The notes under the pieces are model-generated. The model saw only the letters and a list, made by a program, of their open reading frames with translations, was not told where the DNA came from and made no database searches. The position numbers were made by a program, and so were the translations under genes. A DNA stretch of 56,312 bases, taken from the NCBI GenBank assembly GCA_009995705.1, contig JAADBR010000037.1:1-56312 (forward strand), given 5' to 3'. How positions within the stretch are numbered: the first letter of the stretch is position 1; each line of letters opens with the position of its first letter. The DNA comes from Microcystis aeruginosa W13-11. GTDB lineage: Bacteria > Cyanobacteriota > Cyanobacteriia > Cyanobacteriales > Microcystaceae. This document shows, one piece after another, positions 10,384 to 19,508 of the stretch.

Positions 10384-10602
10384 AAAAATCTTTGCCAGTC
10401 TAGTGTGAACTTTTGTAACTATCACCTATTGTCAAACATCCCTATCTCCTTGAGAAGTCAAGGGAGATTTTATTTTCAGCGATTGAAGACATATAGTAAC
10501 CAGCGATCGCATTGATCTGACTGTGGCACTGGAGGTCTTCTCGCCCAAGGTGATAAGATAAAGAACTAAGTCTTTGAAAATATGACAAAGGATTTATCTA
10601 TC

Positions 10603-10722
10603 ATGACACCCTCTTTAGCTAACTTTCTCTGGAGCCTTGTTTTAGGTGCGGTTATCGTCCTGATCCCTGCCACTATCGGTTTGATTTTCATCAGTCAATA
10701 CGACAAGATCAAACGGACTTAA
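10603..10722 (+). CDS. psbX: photosystem II protein PsbX
   Basis: A 39-residue single-span protein beginning MTPSLANFLWSLVLGAV and ending ISQYDKIKRT, which matches cyanobacterial PsbX. PsbX is a small thylakoid subunit near cytochrome b559 and the plastoquinone exchange path. An in-frame ATG at 10582 would add seven residues, but the known N-terminus starts at 10603. It is followed at once by a strong hairpin terminator. Confidence 0.93.
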   Translation: MTPSLANFLWSLVLGAVIVLIPATIGLIFISQYDKIKRT

Positions 10723-10734
10723 TTTAATCTAACT

Positions 10735-10771
10735 CTAAAATGCCTAGACCGATTCCGTCTGGGCATTTTAG
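10735..10771. terminator. bidirectional hairpin terminator between psbX and comF
   Basis: The inverted repeat CTAAAATGCC(T)AGAC / GTCTGGGCATTTTAG has A-rich and T-rich outer stems, so it can end transcription from either side. The comF stop codon lies within its right arm. Confidence 0.8.
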
Positions 10772-11415
10772 CTGATTTTGGAACTGGCAAGAGCGATCGC
10801 ACCGACTACCCGATATCCCTCTGTGCGTAAAACCTGCACAGCCTCCTCGATCGTGGTTCCTGTGGTATAAATATCATCAATTAAGAGAATCGGTACTGAT
10901 TTCGGTAAATTTTTCCCCAATTGAAAAGCCGCTTGCATCGTCTTTTTTCTCTCCTCGGCTGCCATACTAAACAAGGCTGCTGTGTTCTTAATCCGAATTA
11001 ATCCGCGACTAGCCAGAGAATAACCGGTTAAACGACAAAAACCTTCGCCAATGACTTCTGCTTGATTAAAACCCCTTTCCTTTAACCTTTCCGGGTGGAG
11101 AGGGATAGGAATCACCGTCAAACGTTTATCGGTGAGGGGAGGACGCAGCAGCCAAGTCTCCCCCATGCAACTGCCTAGCAAAAAGCCGAGAGCGGGATGG
11201 CGATCGTATTTCATTTTAGCGATCGCCTGTTTTAATTTAACTTCATAGCGTCCCCAGATAAACAGGGGAATAGAACCACGCCAGAGAAAAAGCGGGTTAT
11301 TCTGACGATAGGCCTGTAATTGTCGCCCACAATCACGGCAAAGCTCTTGATCGCTCTGCCGTTGACAAAGAGGACAGGGAGACTTAAGAAATAAAGCGAG
11401 AAAAGGTTCGAGCAT
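10768..11415 (-). CDS. comF: ComF-family phosphoribosyltransferase-like protein
   Basis: A 215-residue ComF-type protein. The N-terminus carries a four-cysteine zinc site (CPLC and CRDC, about residues 14-29). The C-terminal half has the phosphoribosyltransferase fold, with ERGFNQAEVI and the PRPP loop LIDDIYTTGTT (about 179-189). Members are linked to DNA uptake and natural transformation, although the biochemical reaction is unsettled. It overlaps the upstream DUF1816 gene by 32 bp, so the two are probably cotranscribed. Confidence 0.9.
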   Translation of the reverse strand: MLEPFLALFLKSPCPLCQRQSDQELCRDCGRQLQAYRQNNPLFLWRGSIPLFIWGRYEVKLKQAIAKMKYDRHPALGFLLGSCMGETWLLRPPLTDKRLTVIPIPLHPERLKERGFNQAEVIGEGFCRLTGYSLASRGLIRIKNTAALFSMAAEERKKTMQAAFQLGKNLPKSVPILLIDDIYTTGTTIEEAVQVLRTEGYRVVGAIALASSKIS

Positions 11416-11683
11416 GGGAAGCGAAAGTTTTAGCTAGATGCTGATTTCCATCGTCAAAAACGGTCAAATAATGGGGATTACTCCGCTCGATCGAAAGACT
11501 GATTCCTTGCGCTCCTTCGGATTCTATATCTTGGAGATAACCCCCCTGATGCTCTTGTGCTTCCTCAAAGGAGGCAAAGGGACCAAAATAGTAGATACAG
11601 TGGGGATAAAGGGAGGTAATTTTCAGCCACCAAGGTGTGTTATCGTCAGAAATTTTATTTGTCTGCAGGAAAGATAAAATCAT
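11384..11683 (-). CDS. DUF1816 domain protein
   Basis: About 99 residues from the ATG at 11683. Longer in-frame starts up to 11791 exist but add sequence unlike the family. It has the cyanobacterial DUF1816 pattern: PWWLKITS, then YYFGPFASFEEAQ, then GYLQDIESEGAQGISLSIER. Small soluble proteins of this type occur near phycobilisome-linker-like and stress genes, but their function is not known to me. Its 3' end overlaps comF by 32 bp. Confidence 0.75.
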   Translation of the reverse strand: MILSFLQTNKISDDNTPWWLKITSLYPHCIYYFGPFASFEEAQEHQGGYLQDIESEGAQGISLSIERSNPHYLTVFDDGNQHLAKTFASHARTFSRFIS

Positions 11684-11938
11684 GTTCTGGTATTGATAGG
11701 GTACAGAGATTGCAGGAATCAAGGATAGGTTTTGAGGAACTTTGCCCCTATAATTCCGATCTGCTGGCCAAAAAGTCGAGCTTTTGGCCAAAGAGAGTCT
11801 TTTTATCGTATTAGATTAACAAGGGGATCGGTCGTGAAATCAAAAGAGATTCTAAAAATTCCCCTCAGCCAAGGGGAAGCGGATCGAGATAGGATAGTAA
11901 AAAGTTTTTTTGTAGAAAGCTAGGGAGATAAGATAACT

Positions 11939-12298
11939 ATGAGCCAGATCACAGACACGGATAAGAGTCTTGAGGCGATGAAGAAGTTTGCCGAACAGTA
12001 CGCTAAAGGTACAAATACTTATTTCTGTAGCGATCTCTCGGTGACAGCGGTGGTAATTGAGGGATTAGCGCGTCATAAGGACGAATTAGGCGCTCCTTTA
12101 TGTCCCTGTCGTCACTACGAAGACAAAGAAGCGGAGGTAAAAAATACTTTCTGGAATTGTCCCTGTGTACCGATGCGGGAACGGAAAGAATGTCACTGTA
12201 TGCTATTCATTACCCCCGATAACGAGTTTGCTGGGGAAGAACAGGTAATTTCCCTCGACTATATCCAAGAAGTTCGCAAATTGATGAAGGGGCATTAG
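11939..12298 (+). CDS. ftrC: ferredoxin-thioredoxin reductase catalytic chain
   Basis: A 119-residue iron-sulfur protein that passes electrons from photosynthetic ferredoxin to thioredoxin. The cysteines are in the family order: one in YFCSD, then CPC, then CPC (NCPCVPM) and CHC (ECHC). Together they supply the [4Fe-4S] cluster and the redox-active disulfide. AGGGAGAT precedes the ATG at suitable spacing. A DUF309 gene follows after 9 bp, so the two likely form an operon. Confidence 0.96.
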   Translation: MSQITDTDKSLEAMKKFAEQYAKGTNTYFCSDLSVTAVVIEGLARHKDELGAPLCPCRHYEDKEAEVKNTFWNCPCVPMRERKECHCMLFITPDNEFAGEEQVISLDYIQEVRKLMKGH

Positions 12299-12307
12299 TT
12301 TAGGGTA

Positions 12308-12733
12308 ATGACAGCCACCGCTTTTGGGCAAGGAATCGACGAATTTAATCGCCAGCAATTTTATGCTTGTCATGATACCCTAGAGGCTTTGTGGATGGAG
12401 TCCGCAGAGCCTGAAAAAACCTTTTATCAAGGCATTTTGCAGATTGCTGTCGCTTGTTACCATCTAGAAAATAATAACTGGCGCGGGGCGGTAATTCTTT
12501 TGGGAGAAGGGGTGAGACGTTTACAACACTATCAACCCGATTACGAGGGGATCAACGTGACGCACTTGGTGGGGGATAGTTTGGATCTATTAAACTTTTT
12601 ACAGAATCTCGATCCCCAAGCTTTACCGGCAGTGCTAGAAGCGATGAAAAGCAATCAGGAACATCCTCATCCCCACCTCGATCGATCTATCTGTTCTCTG
12701 CCAAAAATCCTCAAAAGTCATCCCGTCCTCTAA
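12308..12733 (+). CDS. DUF309 domain protein
   Basis: 141 residues with the DUF309 signature FNRQQFYACHDTLEALWM near residue 13 and FYQGILQIAVACYHL near residue 40. It is an all-helical domain of unknown biochemical role, with conserved His and Glu side chains that could form a hydrolase-like site. It sits 9 bp after ftrC on the same strand. No signal peptide. Confidence 0.85.
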   Translation: MTATAFGQGIDEFNRQQFYACHDTLEALWMESAEPEKTFYQGILQIAVACYHLENNNWRGAVILLGEGVRRLQHYQPDYEGINVTHLVGDSLDLLNFLQNLDPQALPAVLEAMKSNQEHPHPHLDRSICSLPKILKSHPVL

Positions 12734-12767
12734 ACAGCTAGATTAGTTAGTCAATACAATTACGTCT

Positions 12768-12897
12768 AAGTAGGTGGGTGTTAAAAATTGTCAGCACCCC
12801 CCTTATCAAGGGGTGATTAAGAGGGGATCCGCACCCCCCTTATCAAGGGGGGATCAAGGGGGGATTTATCTTCAATTTAATTGAAACCATTTACTTA
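12768..12897. repeat. G/C-run intergenic repeat (CCCCCCTTATCAAGGGG type)
   Basis: It begins AAGTAGGTGGGTGTTAAAAA and ends near AATTGAAACCATTTACTTA. Inside are two copies of GCACCCCCCTTATCAAGGGG hairpins. The same ends and hairpins recur at 19312-19501 and, split by an insertion, at 54553-54858. It lies just upstream of lptA. Confidence 0.7.
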
Positions 12898-12911
12898 CAG
12901 GTGACATTTCT

Positions 12912-13412
12912 ATGAGAGCAAGATCCGCAAAAATCAGGGGATGGCTAGTTGCCCTCGTTTCTACTAGCTTAGTTATGGGATTGGGTAATTCTCCCCTAGT
13001 CAAGGCACAGCAGAATATTGTACCCGGTAATGCCATGACAGTGCGATCGGATATTCAAGAGGCAAACTCAAAAACGGGCGTAATTACTGCGAGGGGTAAC
13101 GTACAAGTGTTCTATCCTGCCCGCAAAATGCAGGCCACTTCTGCCCAAGCTCAGTATTTTAGCCGCGAACGTCGTTTAGTGATGACGGGTAACGTTTATG
13201 TTTTGCAGGAAGGCAACAGTATCCGCGCTGAAACGATGACTTATCTAGTCGATGAGGGCAGATTTATCGCCACTCCCCAAACCAGTCAGCAGGTGGAGTC
13301 AATTTATTTAGTCAAAGATAACGAAACTTCTCCCCAACCGGCAGCTTCCCCGACGCCCGCACCCATACCTTCCCCTTCCCTCCCCGCTGCCCCAATTATT
13401 AACCCGCAGTGA
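12912..13412 (+). CDS. lptA: LptA-like periplasmic OstA-domain protein
   Basis: 166 residues with an N-terminal signal peptide (basic start, hydrophobic stretch, PLVKAQ cleavage region near residue 32). A single OstA/LptA domain follows: ITARGNVQVFYPARKMQATSAQA, then VMTGNVYVLQEGNSIRAETM. The last 25 residues are proline-, alanine- and serine-rich. LptA forms the periplasmic bridge carrying lipopolysaccharide from the inner-membrane LptB/F complex to LptD. lptB and lptF lie downstream on the same strand, but a MITE occupies most of the 224-bp gap before lptB. Confidence 0.85.
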   Translation: MRARSAKIRGWLVALVSTSLVMGLGNSPLVKAQQNIVPGNAMTVRSDIQEANSKTGVITARGNVQVFYPARKMQATSAQAQYFSRERRLVMTGNVYVLQEGNSIRAETMTYLVDEGRFIATPQTSQQVESIYLVKDNETSPQPAASPTPAPIPSPSLPAAPIINPQ

Positions 13413-13439
13413 TTAGGAGGTAAAAGGTAAAAGGCAAAA

Positions 13440-13574
13440 GGCTCTCTTATTCTTTGTGTGATAAGTTTAACTTATATATTAGCGATCAATCTTTGTGTCC
13501 TCTGTGGTTCCTTCCACTCACTGCGCCAACACTGTATTTTAGAATACATTTTACCCACCAAACCTAAGAGAGCT
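13440..13574. mobile_element. MITE-like element between lptA and lptB
   Basis: A 135-bp uninterrupted copy of the family seen at 8642-8785, in opposite orientation. Its ends are GGCTCTCTTATTC and AACCTAAGAGAGC. Internal features include TGTGTGATAAGTTTAACTTA and ATTTTAGAATACATTTTACC. Because it is uninterrupted it serves as the reference for the split copies at 4690 and 30869. Confidence 0.7.
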
Positions 13575-13636
13575 GGCAAAAGGCAGCTTTGTTCTCCCCA
13601 CTTCCCCACTTCCCCAACCCCCAACACCGGATAAAG

Positions 13637-14365
13637 ATGACTTTAGTATTAGAAAATATCCATAAATCCTACGGTAAAAGGCTCGTGGTTAACCGAGTGA
13701 GTATTACTGTTGCCCCGGGGGAAATTGTCGGGTTATTGGGACCAAATGGTGCGGGGAAAACCACAACTTTTTATATCGCCACGGGACTAATTAAACCGAA
13801 TCTAGGGCGCGTTTGGCTTGATCAAAAAGAAATTACCAAATTACCTCTTAATCAAAGGGCGCGTCTAGGTATTGGCTATCTGACACAGCAGGCCAGTATT
13901 TTTCGTTATTTAACCGTATCAGAAAATATTCAGTTAGCCCTAGAACAGTCGGGGGTTCCCTTTTCCCAACGGGCAAATCGTCTCTATAATTTATTAAAAG
14001 AATTTCGCCTCGATAAGATTGTTGGTACTAAAGGTGCTTACGTTTCTGGGGGAGAAAGAAGAAGGACGGAATTAGCTCGCGCTTTAGCGGTGGGAGTCAA
14101 CGGACCAAGATTTTTGTTATTAGATGAACCCTTCGCTGGGGTGGATCCGATCGCTGTGTCCGAGATTCAAGCGATGATCGCTGGTTTAAGGGATCGTCAG
14201 ATGGGAATTTTAATTACCGATCACAATGTGCGAGAAACTTTGGCTATCACTAATCGGGCTTATATTATGCGCGAAGGGCAGATTTTAGCGGCGGGAAGTG
14301 GCGAAGAACTGTATAATAATCCCCTGGTGCGTCAGTATTATTTGGGTGATAATTTCTTAAGATAA
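13637..14365 (+). CDS. lptB: LPS export ABC transporter ATPase
   Basis: 242 residues from the ATG at 13637; an earlier in-frame start lies in repeat-like DNA. A complete ABC ATPase: Walker A GPNGAGKTT, Q-loop YLTQQASIF, signature VSGGERRRTE, Walker B FLLLDEPFAGVDP and the H-loop ITDHNVRET. YLTQQASIFRYLTVSENI is characteristic of LptB. It powers extraction of lipopolysaccharide from the inner membrane together with the permease encoded 32 bp downstream. Confidence 0.95.
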   Translation: MTLVLENIHKSYGKRLVVNRVSITVAPGEIVGLLGPNGAGKTTTFYIATGLIKPNLGRVWLDQKEITKLPLNQRARLGIGYLTQQASIFRYLTVSENIQLALEQSGVPFSQRANRLYNLLKEFRLDKIVGTKGAYVSGGERRRTELARALAVGVNGPRFLLLDEPFAGVDPIAVSEIQAMIAGLRDRQMGILITDHNVRETLAITNRAYIMREGQILAAGSGEELYNNPLVRQYYLGDNFLR

Positions 14366-14397
14366 TTGTTATTAATAAAAAATCGCTGTACTATATC

Positions 14398-15567
14398 ATG
14401 AAAGTTAGCAATTGGCAAGGAAATTTAAGTAGAATACCCGGATTCACCATCTTAGACCGCTATATTTTTGTCGAGTTATTATTGCCCTTTCTATTTGGGA
14501 TGGGTTTATTCACTTCTTTGGGAGTGGCGATCGGCACTTTATTTGATTTGGTGCGACGGATTACTGAGTCGGGTTTACCTTTTACTTTGGCCCTAAAAAT
14601 TCTCCTATTAAAAATGCCAGAGTTTATCGTTTTAGCCTTTCCCATGTCGATACTTTTAGCGGCTTTAATGGCCTACAGTCGTTTAGCCAGTGATAGCGAA
14701 TTAATTGCTTTTAAAAGTATTGGAATTGGTGTTTATCGCCTAATAATTCCCGCCATTGTGCTAAGTTTAATAGTGACGGGATTAACCTACGTTTTTAATG
14801 ATTATGTGGCTCCGGCTGCCAGTTATGAAGCTAATGCTACCATGACCAAAGCTCTGCGACCAAATCGCAAGTCTTTTATTGAAGATAATATTATTTATCC
14901 TGAATACGGCAAAGTGCGGCCGCCGGATGGAGGGGAAGCGCAAACGGTATTAAGAAGGTTATTTTATGCCGAAAGATTTAACGGTCAAGAAATGTTAGGT
15001 TTAACCATTCTCGATCGCACCCAACCGGAAGTTAATCAAATTATTACCTCAGAATCGGCTGCTTGGAATATTGAAAAAAATATCTGGGATTTTTATAACG
15101 GCACAATTTATCTAATTGATCCTAATGGTTCCTATCGTAATATTGTCCGCTTTCAACATCAACAATTAGCCCTACCGCGTACCCCTTTAGATTTAGCTTT
15201 TCGAGGCCGAGATGGTTCAGAAATGACCCTCAGACAAGCGCGGGAATACTTAGAAATACTGCAATTAAGCGGCAATCCTACCAAAATTAGAAAACTACAG
15301 GTTCAAATCGAGCAGAAAATATCTTTACCCTTTGTTTGTTTAGTTTTTGGGATGATTGGGGCAGCCTTGGGATTACGTCCCCAAAATTCTAATAAAGCCA
15401 CCAGTTTCGGTATTTGTATTGTCCTAATTTTCTCCTATTATCTCCTATCTTTTGTCACCAGTTCCTTAGGCATTGGCGGAGTTTTAACCCCCTTGATGGC
15501 TGCTTGGTTGCCCAATATTTTAGGATTAACTGCCGGGGGGATTTTGTTACTTCAATCAGCTAAGTAA
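14398..15567 (+). CDS. lptF: LptF/LptG family LPS export permease
   Basis: A 389-residue YjgP/YjgQ-type permease. Hydrophobic helices cluster at both ends (about residues 25-50, 65-95 and 105-125, then three from about 300 to the end), with a soluble periplasmic domain between, as in LptF and LptG. FPMSILLAALMAYSRLASDSE is a family landmark. One permease gene is seen here, so it may pair with itself or with a gene elsewhere. It follows lptB by 32 bp and converges on rsmI. Confidence 0.9.
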   Translation: MKVSNWQGNLSRIPGFTILDRYIFVELLLPFLFGMGLFTSLGVAIGTLFDLVRRITESGLPFTLALKILLLKMPEFIVLAFPMSILLAALMAYSRLASDSELIAFKSIGIGVYRLIIPAIVLSLIVTGLTYVFNDYVAPAASYEANATMTKALRPNRKSFIEDNIIYPEYGKVRPPDGGEAQTVLRRLFYAERFNGQEMLGLTILDRTQPEVNQIITSESAAWNIEKNIWDFYNGTIYLIDPNGSYRNIVRFQHQQLALPRTPLDLAFRGRDGSEMTLRQAREYLEILQLSGNPTKIRKLQVQIEQKISLPFVCLVFGMIGAALGLRPQNSNKATSFGICIVLIFSYYLLSFVTSSLGIGGVLTPLMAAWLPNILGLTAGGILLLQSAK

Positions 15568-15603
15568 TTCAGGGTTAGCGGTGGGAATAAAAATTGATAA
15601 TCA

Positions 15604-16443
15604 TCAAATTTCTAGGGCTAATTTGTATAAACGACTGCGGGATAAATTAGTAACTTGTGCTAATTGTCGGCTGGCTTGCGATCGACTAACTCCCCGTTCT
15701 ATAATTTGTTTTAATTCCCGTTTTAATTCCTCGTCGGATAATGGGATGGTATCGGCCTGATCTTTGCCCATAACTACGAGCGTAAATTCCCCTTTAGGAG
15801 TTTTATTCTCCCGATATAAATTAATCGCCTCGGCGATAGTTCCTCGCCAAATTTCTTCGTAAAGCTTGGTTAATTCCCGACCTAAAACTATCTTTCTCGT
15901 TGGGCCGAAAGTTGCAAGTAAATCCTCCAAAGTCTTAATAAGTTTGTGAGGTGCTTCATAAAAAACCATCGTTCTTGTTTCGGTTTTTAAACTCTCTAAG
16001 CACTGTTGTCTCAGCTTTTCCTTACCCGGAAGAAATCCTTCAAAACAGAATCTTTCCGTGGGTAATCCCGACACCGCTAAAGCAGTAATTACCGCCGTTA
16101 CTCCGGGGATGGGAACCACTTCAATCTGAGCTTCTATACAAGCTTCAATTAACTCATAACCCGGGTCAGAAATCCCCGGCATTCCCGCATCAGTAACTAA
16201 AGCGATATCCTGACCTTGACTGAGAATATTTAATAACTCATCGAGACGGGAAAGGCGATTATGTTCATGGTAACTAATTTGAGGGGTTGAAATATCAAAA
16301 TGCTGCAATAATTTGCCGGTGTGTCTGGTATCTTCGGCAGCAATTAGAGAGACTTTTTTGAGAGTTGCCAAGGAGCGGAAAGTCAGATCGTCTAAATTGC
16401 CGATTGGCGTTCCCACCACATATAATTTACCGATATTATTCAT
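15604..16443 (-). CDS. rsmI: 16S rRNA (cytidine-1402-2'-O)-methyltransferase
   Basis: A 279-residue tetrapyrrole-methylase-fold enzyme that methylates the ribose of C1402 in the ribosomal decoding centre. It begins with KLYVVGTPIGNLDDLTFRSL and contains the family motifs AAEDTRHTGKLL, VTDAGMPGISDPG and FYEAPHKL. The length is normal. It converges with lptF, leaving 36 bp between the ends. Confidence 0.95.
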   Translation of the reverse strand: MNNIGKLYVVGTPIGNLDDLTFRSLATLKKVSLIAAEDTRHTGKLLQHFDISTPQISYHEHNRLSRLDELLNILSQGQDIALVTDAGMPGISDPGYELIEACIEAQIEVVPIPGVTAVITALAVSGLPTERFCFEGFLPGKEKLRQQCLESLKTETRTMVFYEAPHKLIKTLEDLLATFGPTRKIVLGRELTKLYEEIWRGTIAEAINLYRENKTPKGEFTLVVMGKDQADTIPLSDEELKRELKQIIERGVSRSQASRQLAQVTNLSRSRLYKLALEI

Positions 16444-16632
16444 AAATTGGCTAAAAATAAGCTATTTAGTCGTATTTTAAGTGATCAGTAAACTAAAAAT
16501 TCACATCTGCTCACTGATAACTGAAGACCGATCGCTTTTCTCTGTTCAGGGATCACTCAAATAGGGTAAAGTAGGTCAAGGTATGCTAACCCTGTTATTG
16601 CATTAATCTAGTCTAAGGAGAACGTCTCAGTA

Positions 16633-16749
16633 ATGTTAACCCTAAAAATAGCCGTTTATATCGTTGTTTCCTTCTTTGTCTTACTTTTTATCTTTGGCTT
16701 CCTTTCCGGCGATCCTACCCGTAACCCCGGACGCAAAGACTTTGAGTAG
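16633..16749 (+). CDS. psbI: photosystem II protein PsbI
   Basis: A 38-residue single-span thylakoid protein starting [15 protein letters not shown] and ending [12 protein letters not shown], which matches PsbI almost residue for residue as I remember it. PsbI binds D1 early in photosystem II assembly. AGGAG lies about 13 bp before the ATG. It stands alone between rsmI and the lptD-like gene. Confidence 0.96.
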   Translation: MLTLKIAVYIVVSFFVLLFIFGFLSGDPTRNPGRKDFE

Positions 16750-16889
16750 AAGACAATTATCAAACCGGTTCTAGGGTAGAGACACAGGGAACAAGTTATC
16801 GGACTTCCCCTGTCTCCCTAGAAATAATGATCGTGGTAATATCATTGAGGTTCGCTCGTCCTCTATTTTGATCGCCGACTCGTGCAGTC

Positions 16890-19283
16890 ATGTCTTTTTT
16901 TTTCTTAGCTGTTGAACCACCTGCCCTAATTAATACTGTAGCTGAACCGGAAACGGAGGAGCGCCAAGTTTCTGAAAATAGTCCCACGTCAGTAATTCCC
17001 CTCCCTGTCACCCCAGCACCTCTAGAGGCAAAAAAGCCTTCAGCAGAGAGCGTTTCTATTCCCCTCACCGTCACTCCACCCCCGGAAACCGTTGAGGTAA
17101 AACCCTTGGTTCCCGATGAGGGTATTCCCTTAGAACCTTTACCTAGCAGTGCAGGTGATGCGGCAGCTTTAGGAAAACCCCTTTCTGTTCAGAATTCTCC
17201 ACCCCCCGCAGCCGTTGGTGTCACCATTAATCCCGAAACCGAGATAGTTTCAGGATTAAATCAAAAAGCTCTTAACCATAAAAATGGCTCAACTCGGCTA
17301 TTAGTGCGGAAAAAAGGCGAAAAAACCAGCCAAGAATACTTGATTTCCCTCAATAACGGCCTAGCTCAGACCGCTAATCCAGAAGGGGAAAGACCCCTAG
17401 AATTAGTGGCCGATGAGCAGGAATTTGACCAAAATCGGCAGATTATCACCGCTAGAGGTAATGTCACCCTGCGTTTTGCCCAAAGTGTACTAACGGCCGA
17501 TCGCTTACAGATTAATCTTCCCGAAAAGTTAGCAGTAGCGGAGGGCCAGGTGATCCTAACCCGGGGAGATCAAATCCTGCGCGGCGATCGCTTTGAATAT
17601 TATTTCGTCCAGGATAGCGGTGTGGTATTTAATGCTAATGGAGAGATTTTTCAACCCAGCACCGCTAGGGATTTAGGACAAACGCTGCCCACGGATGTGG
17701 GTGCGGGGGCCAGCAGTTCTTTTGGAACCCTAACCGATCGTTTGGCATTAAATCAACCCTTGCAGAGAATCACTACGGGAGAGGGTTTTCAATTTGTTGT
17801 CGGGGGACAGGATCCCAGTCGACGCGATCGACAGAATATTAGTAGTCCCTCGGGAGGAACGATTAATCGTGTCCGTTTTCAGGCCGAACGCTTGAATTTT
17901 GATGGTAAGGTGTGGAATGCCACTAATGTGCGTCTGACAAATGACCCTTTTTCCCCCCCTGAATTGGAAGTTCGGGCTAATTCCGCCACTTTTCGCAGTA
18001 CCGGCCCCTTTACCGATGAGTTGCGGATGAGTAATTCCCAGTTGGTTTTCGATCAACGGGTAGTGGCACCCACTTTTATTAATAGTCTCACTTTCGATCG
18101 CCGTCGTCGTCGTCCTTTTTTAATTGCTCCGGGCTATGATGGGGAGGATCGGGGCGGATTTTTCGTAGAAAGTCCCCTAACTTTAGTGGAGACACCAAAG
18201 ACTCTTTTTGAGTTGACACCGCAATATTTAATTCAAAAAGTCCTTAATCCCGATGCTTTTCCCTCAGCTAACCCCGGAGGTGGCGAAGTTTCGGCCCTTA
18301 GTCCGAAAGCTTTTGGTTTATTGGGTAATTTTGCCACTAATTTTGGCGAGCGCTCGTTTTTTCAGGCGACAGCTTCCTTTTCTAATTTAGATTTGGAACA
18401 GATCGAAAATATTGTTCGTTCTAAGATTCGCTTTCAACAGACGATCGGACAGTTGCAGGATCCCTATCTGCTCAATGTGGAGTACAATTATCGCGAGCGT
18501 CTCTTCAACGGTTCTTTAGGTTTTCAGACGGTTAATAGCAGTTTTGGGGCAATTTTGACCTCACCGGTGATTGTCGTCCCCAATACGGATATTAGACTCA
18601 GTTATCAAGCTTCTGTTCAGAATGTTAACGCACCCACCGATCGCAGTGATCTCTTAGCGGCCAATGCAACGGATAATGCGACTAATTTAAGCCGTTTTCA
18701 GGGTGCTGTCTCCCTCAATCGCAGTTTTTTACTCTGGTCTGCCCTTACTTTACCACCGACTCCCGACCAAGGTTTAAGATTTTCTCCCGTTCCCGTTCAA
18801 CCCTATATTGCTCTTGTCACTGGTGTCACTGGTGTCACCGGTTATTACACTAATGGGGAGACGCAAAATTCCGTCACGGGAACCGTGGGATTATTGGGGC
18901 AGTTTGGGCGTTTTTCCCGCAATTTGTTCGACTATACTGGGTTTAATCTCAGTTTTAGTCAGGGTTTAGTTAACGGACAATCACCCTTTTTCTTCGATCG
19001 CTTTGTTGATCAACAAACAATGTCCTATGGTATAACTCAACAGGTATATGGTCCGATTCGCGTCGGTTTCCAGAGTGTTTACAGTATCGATCAAGCCAAG
19101 GAAATCAGTACAGAATATTTTCTCGAATGGAGTCGTCGCACCTATAGTTTAATTTTGCGCTATAACCCGGTGCTGCAGTTGGGAATACTCAACATCCGCG
19201 TCTCGGATTTCAATTGGACAGGCAACCCCGGCTATTTTGAGGGCAGCGATGTCCGTCCAGTGGTGGATGGAGTAACCCGTTAA
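16890..19283 (+). CDS. lptD: LptD-like outer-membrane LPS assembly protein (DUF3769)
   Basis: A 797-residue protein of the cyanobacterial LptD-like (DUF3769) type, thought to insert lipopolysaccharide into the outer leaflet. Residues 1-130 are rich in proline and glutamate. An OstA-type domain follows at about 170-255 (ITARGNVTLRFAQ, VAEGQVILTRGDQ). The C-terminal half has the alternating pattern of an outer-membrane beta-barrel. No ordinary signal peptide is obvious at the chosen start (MSFFFLAVEPPALIN), so the true start may differ or export may use the short hydrophobic stretch. It belongs functionally with lptA, lptB and lptF upstream. Confidence 0.85.
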   Translation: MSFFFLAVEPPALINTVAEPETEERQVSENSPTSVIPLPVTPAPLEAKKPSAESVSIPLTVTPPPETVEVKPLVPDEGIPLEPLPSSAGDAAALGKPLSVQNSPPPAAVGVTINPETEIVSGLNQKALNHKNGSTRLLVRKKGEKTSQEYLISLNNGLAQTANPEGERPLELVADEQEFDQNRQIITARGNVTLRFAQSVLTADRLQINLPEKLAVAEGQVILTRGDQILRGDRFEYYFVQDSGVVFNANGEIFQPSTARDLGQTLPTDVGAGASSSFGTLTDRLALNQPLQRITTGEGFQFVVGGQDPSRRDRQNISSPSGGTINRVRFQAERLNFDGKVWNATNVRLTNDPFSPPELEVRANSATFRSTGPFTDELRMSNSQLVFDQRVVAPTFINSLTFDRRRRRPFLIAPGYDGEDRGGFFVESPLTLVETPKTLFELTPQYLIQKVLNPDAFPSANPGGGEVSALSPKAFGLLGNFATNFGERSFFQATASFSNLDLEQIENIVRSKIRFQQTIGQLQDPYLLNVEYNYRERLFNGSLGFQTVNSSFGAILTSPVIVVPNTDIRLSYQASVQNVNAPTDRSDLLAANATDNATNLSRFQGAVSLNRSFLLWSALTLPPTPDQGLRFSPVPVQPYIALVTGVTGVTGYYTNGETQNSVTGTVGLLGQFGRFSRNLFDYTGFNLSFSQGLVNGQSPFFFDRFVDQQTMSYGITQQVYGPIRVGFQSVYSIDQAKEISTEYFLEWSRRTYSLILRYNPVLQLGILNIRVSDFNWTGNPGYFEGSDVRPVVDGVTR

Positions 19284-19311
19284 GACTACATGGGAATTAT
19301 GAATGATGAAT

Positions 19312-19501
19312 TAAGTAGCTGGTTATAATTAAATTAAAAATATATTTTAGGTTCGATCCCCCCTGCCCCCCTTGATAAGGGGGGTGCCGATAGGCGGGGG
19401 GATCCCCCCCTGCCCCCCTTAATAAGGGGGGTGCCGATAGGCGGGGGGATCCCCCCTTATTAAGGAGGGTGTCTGATAATTTTTAACGCCTGCCCACCTA
19501 T
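19312..19501. repeat. G/C-run repeat with internal tandem duplication
   Basis: The same family as 12768-12897, inverted. One end reads TTAAGTAGCTGGTTATAATT and the other TTTTTAACGCCTGCCCACC. The middle duplicates a unit of about 50 bp containing CCCCCCTTGATAAGGGGGG and GTGCCGATAGGCGGGGG, followed by a partial third copy. It fills the gap between the converging lptD-like and WD40 genes and could act as a terminator for both. Confidence 0.75.
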
Positions 19502-19508
19502 CTTCTTT

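Noticed and set aside
11684..11791. upstream extension of the DUF1816 gene to 11791
   Set aside because: The extra 36 residues do not resemble the family, and the domain fits a start at 11683.
12768..12897. possible CRISPR-like repeat array
   Set aside because: Only two or three units of G/C-run hairpins with no unique spacers and no cas genes. It is a dispersed repeat.
16796..17074. minus-strand frame of 92 codons over the start of the lptD-like gene
   Set aside because: It lies opposite the proline-rich N-terminus, whose composition keeps the antisense frame open. No ribosome site or family likeness.
19345..19365. tRNA-like GGTTCGATCCC box
   Set aside because: It resembles a T-loop but belongs to the G/C-run repeat family (also at 54597 in inverse). 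No acceptor or anticodon arms are present.
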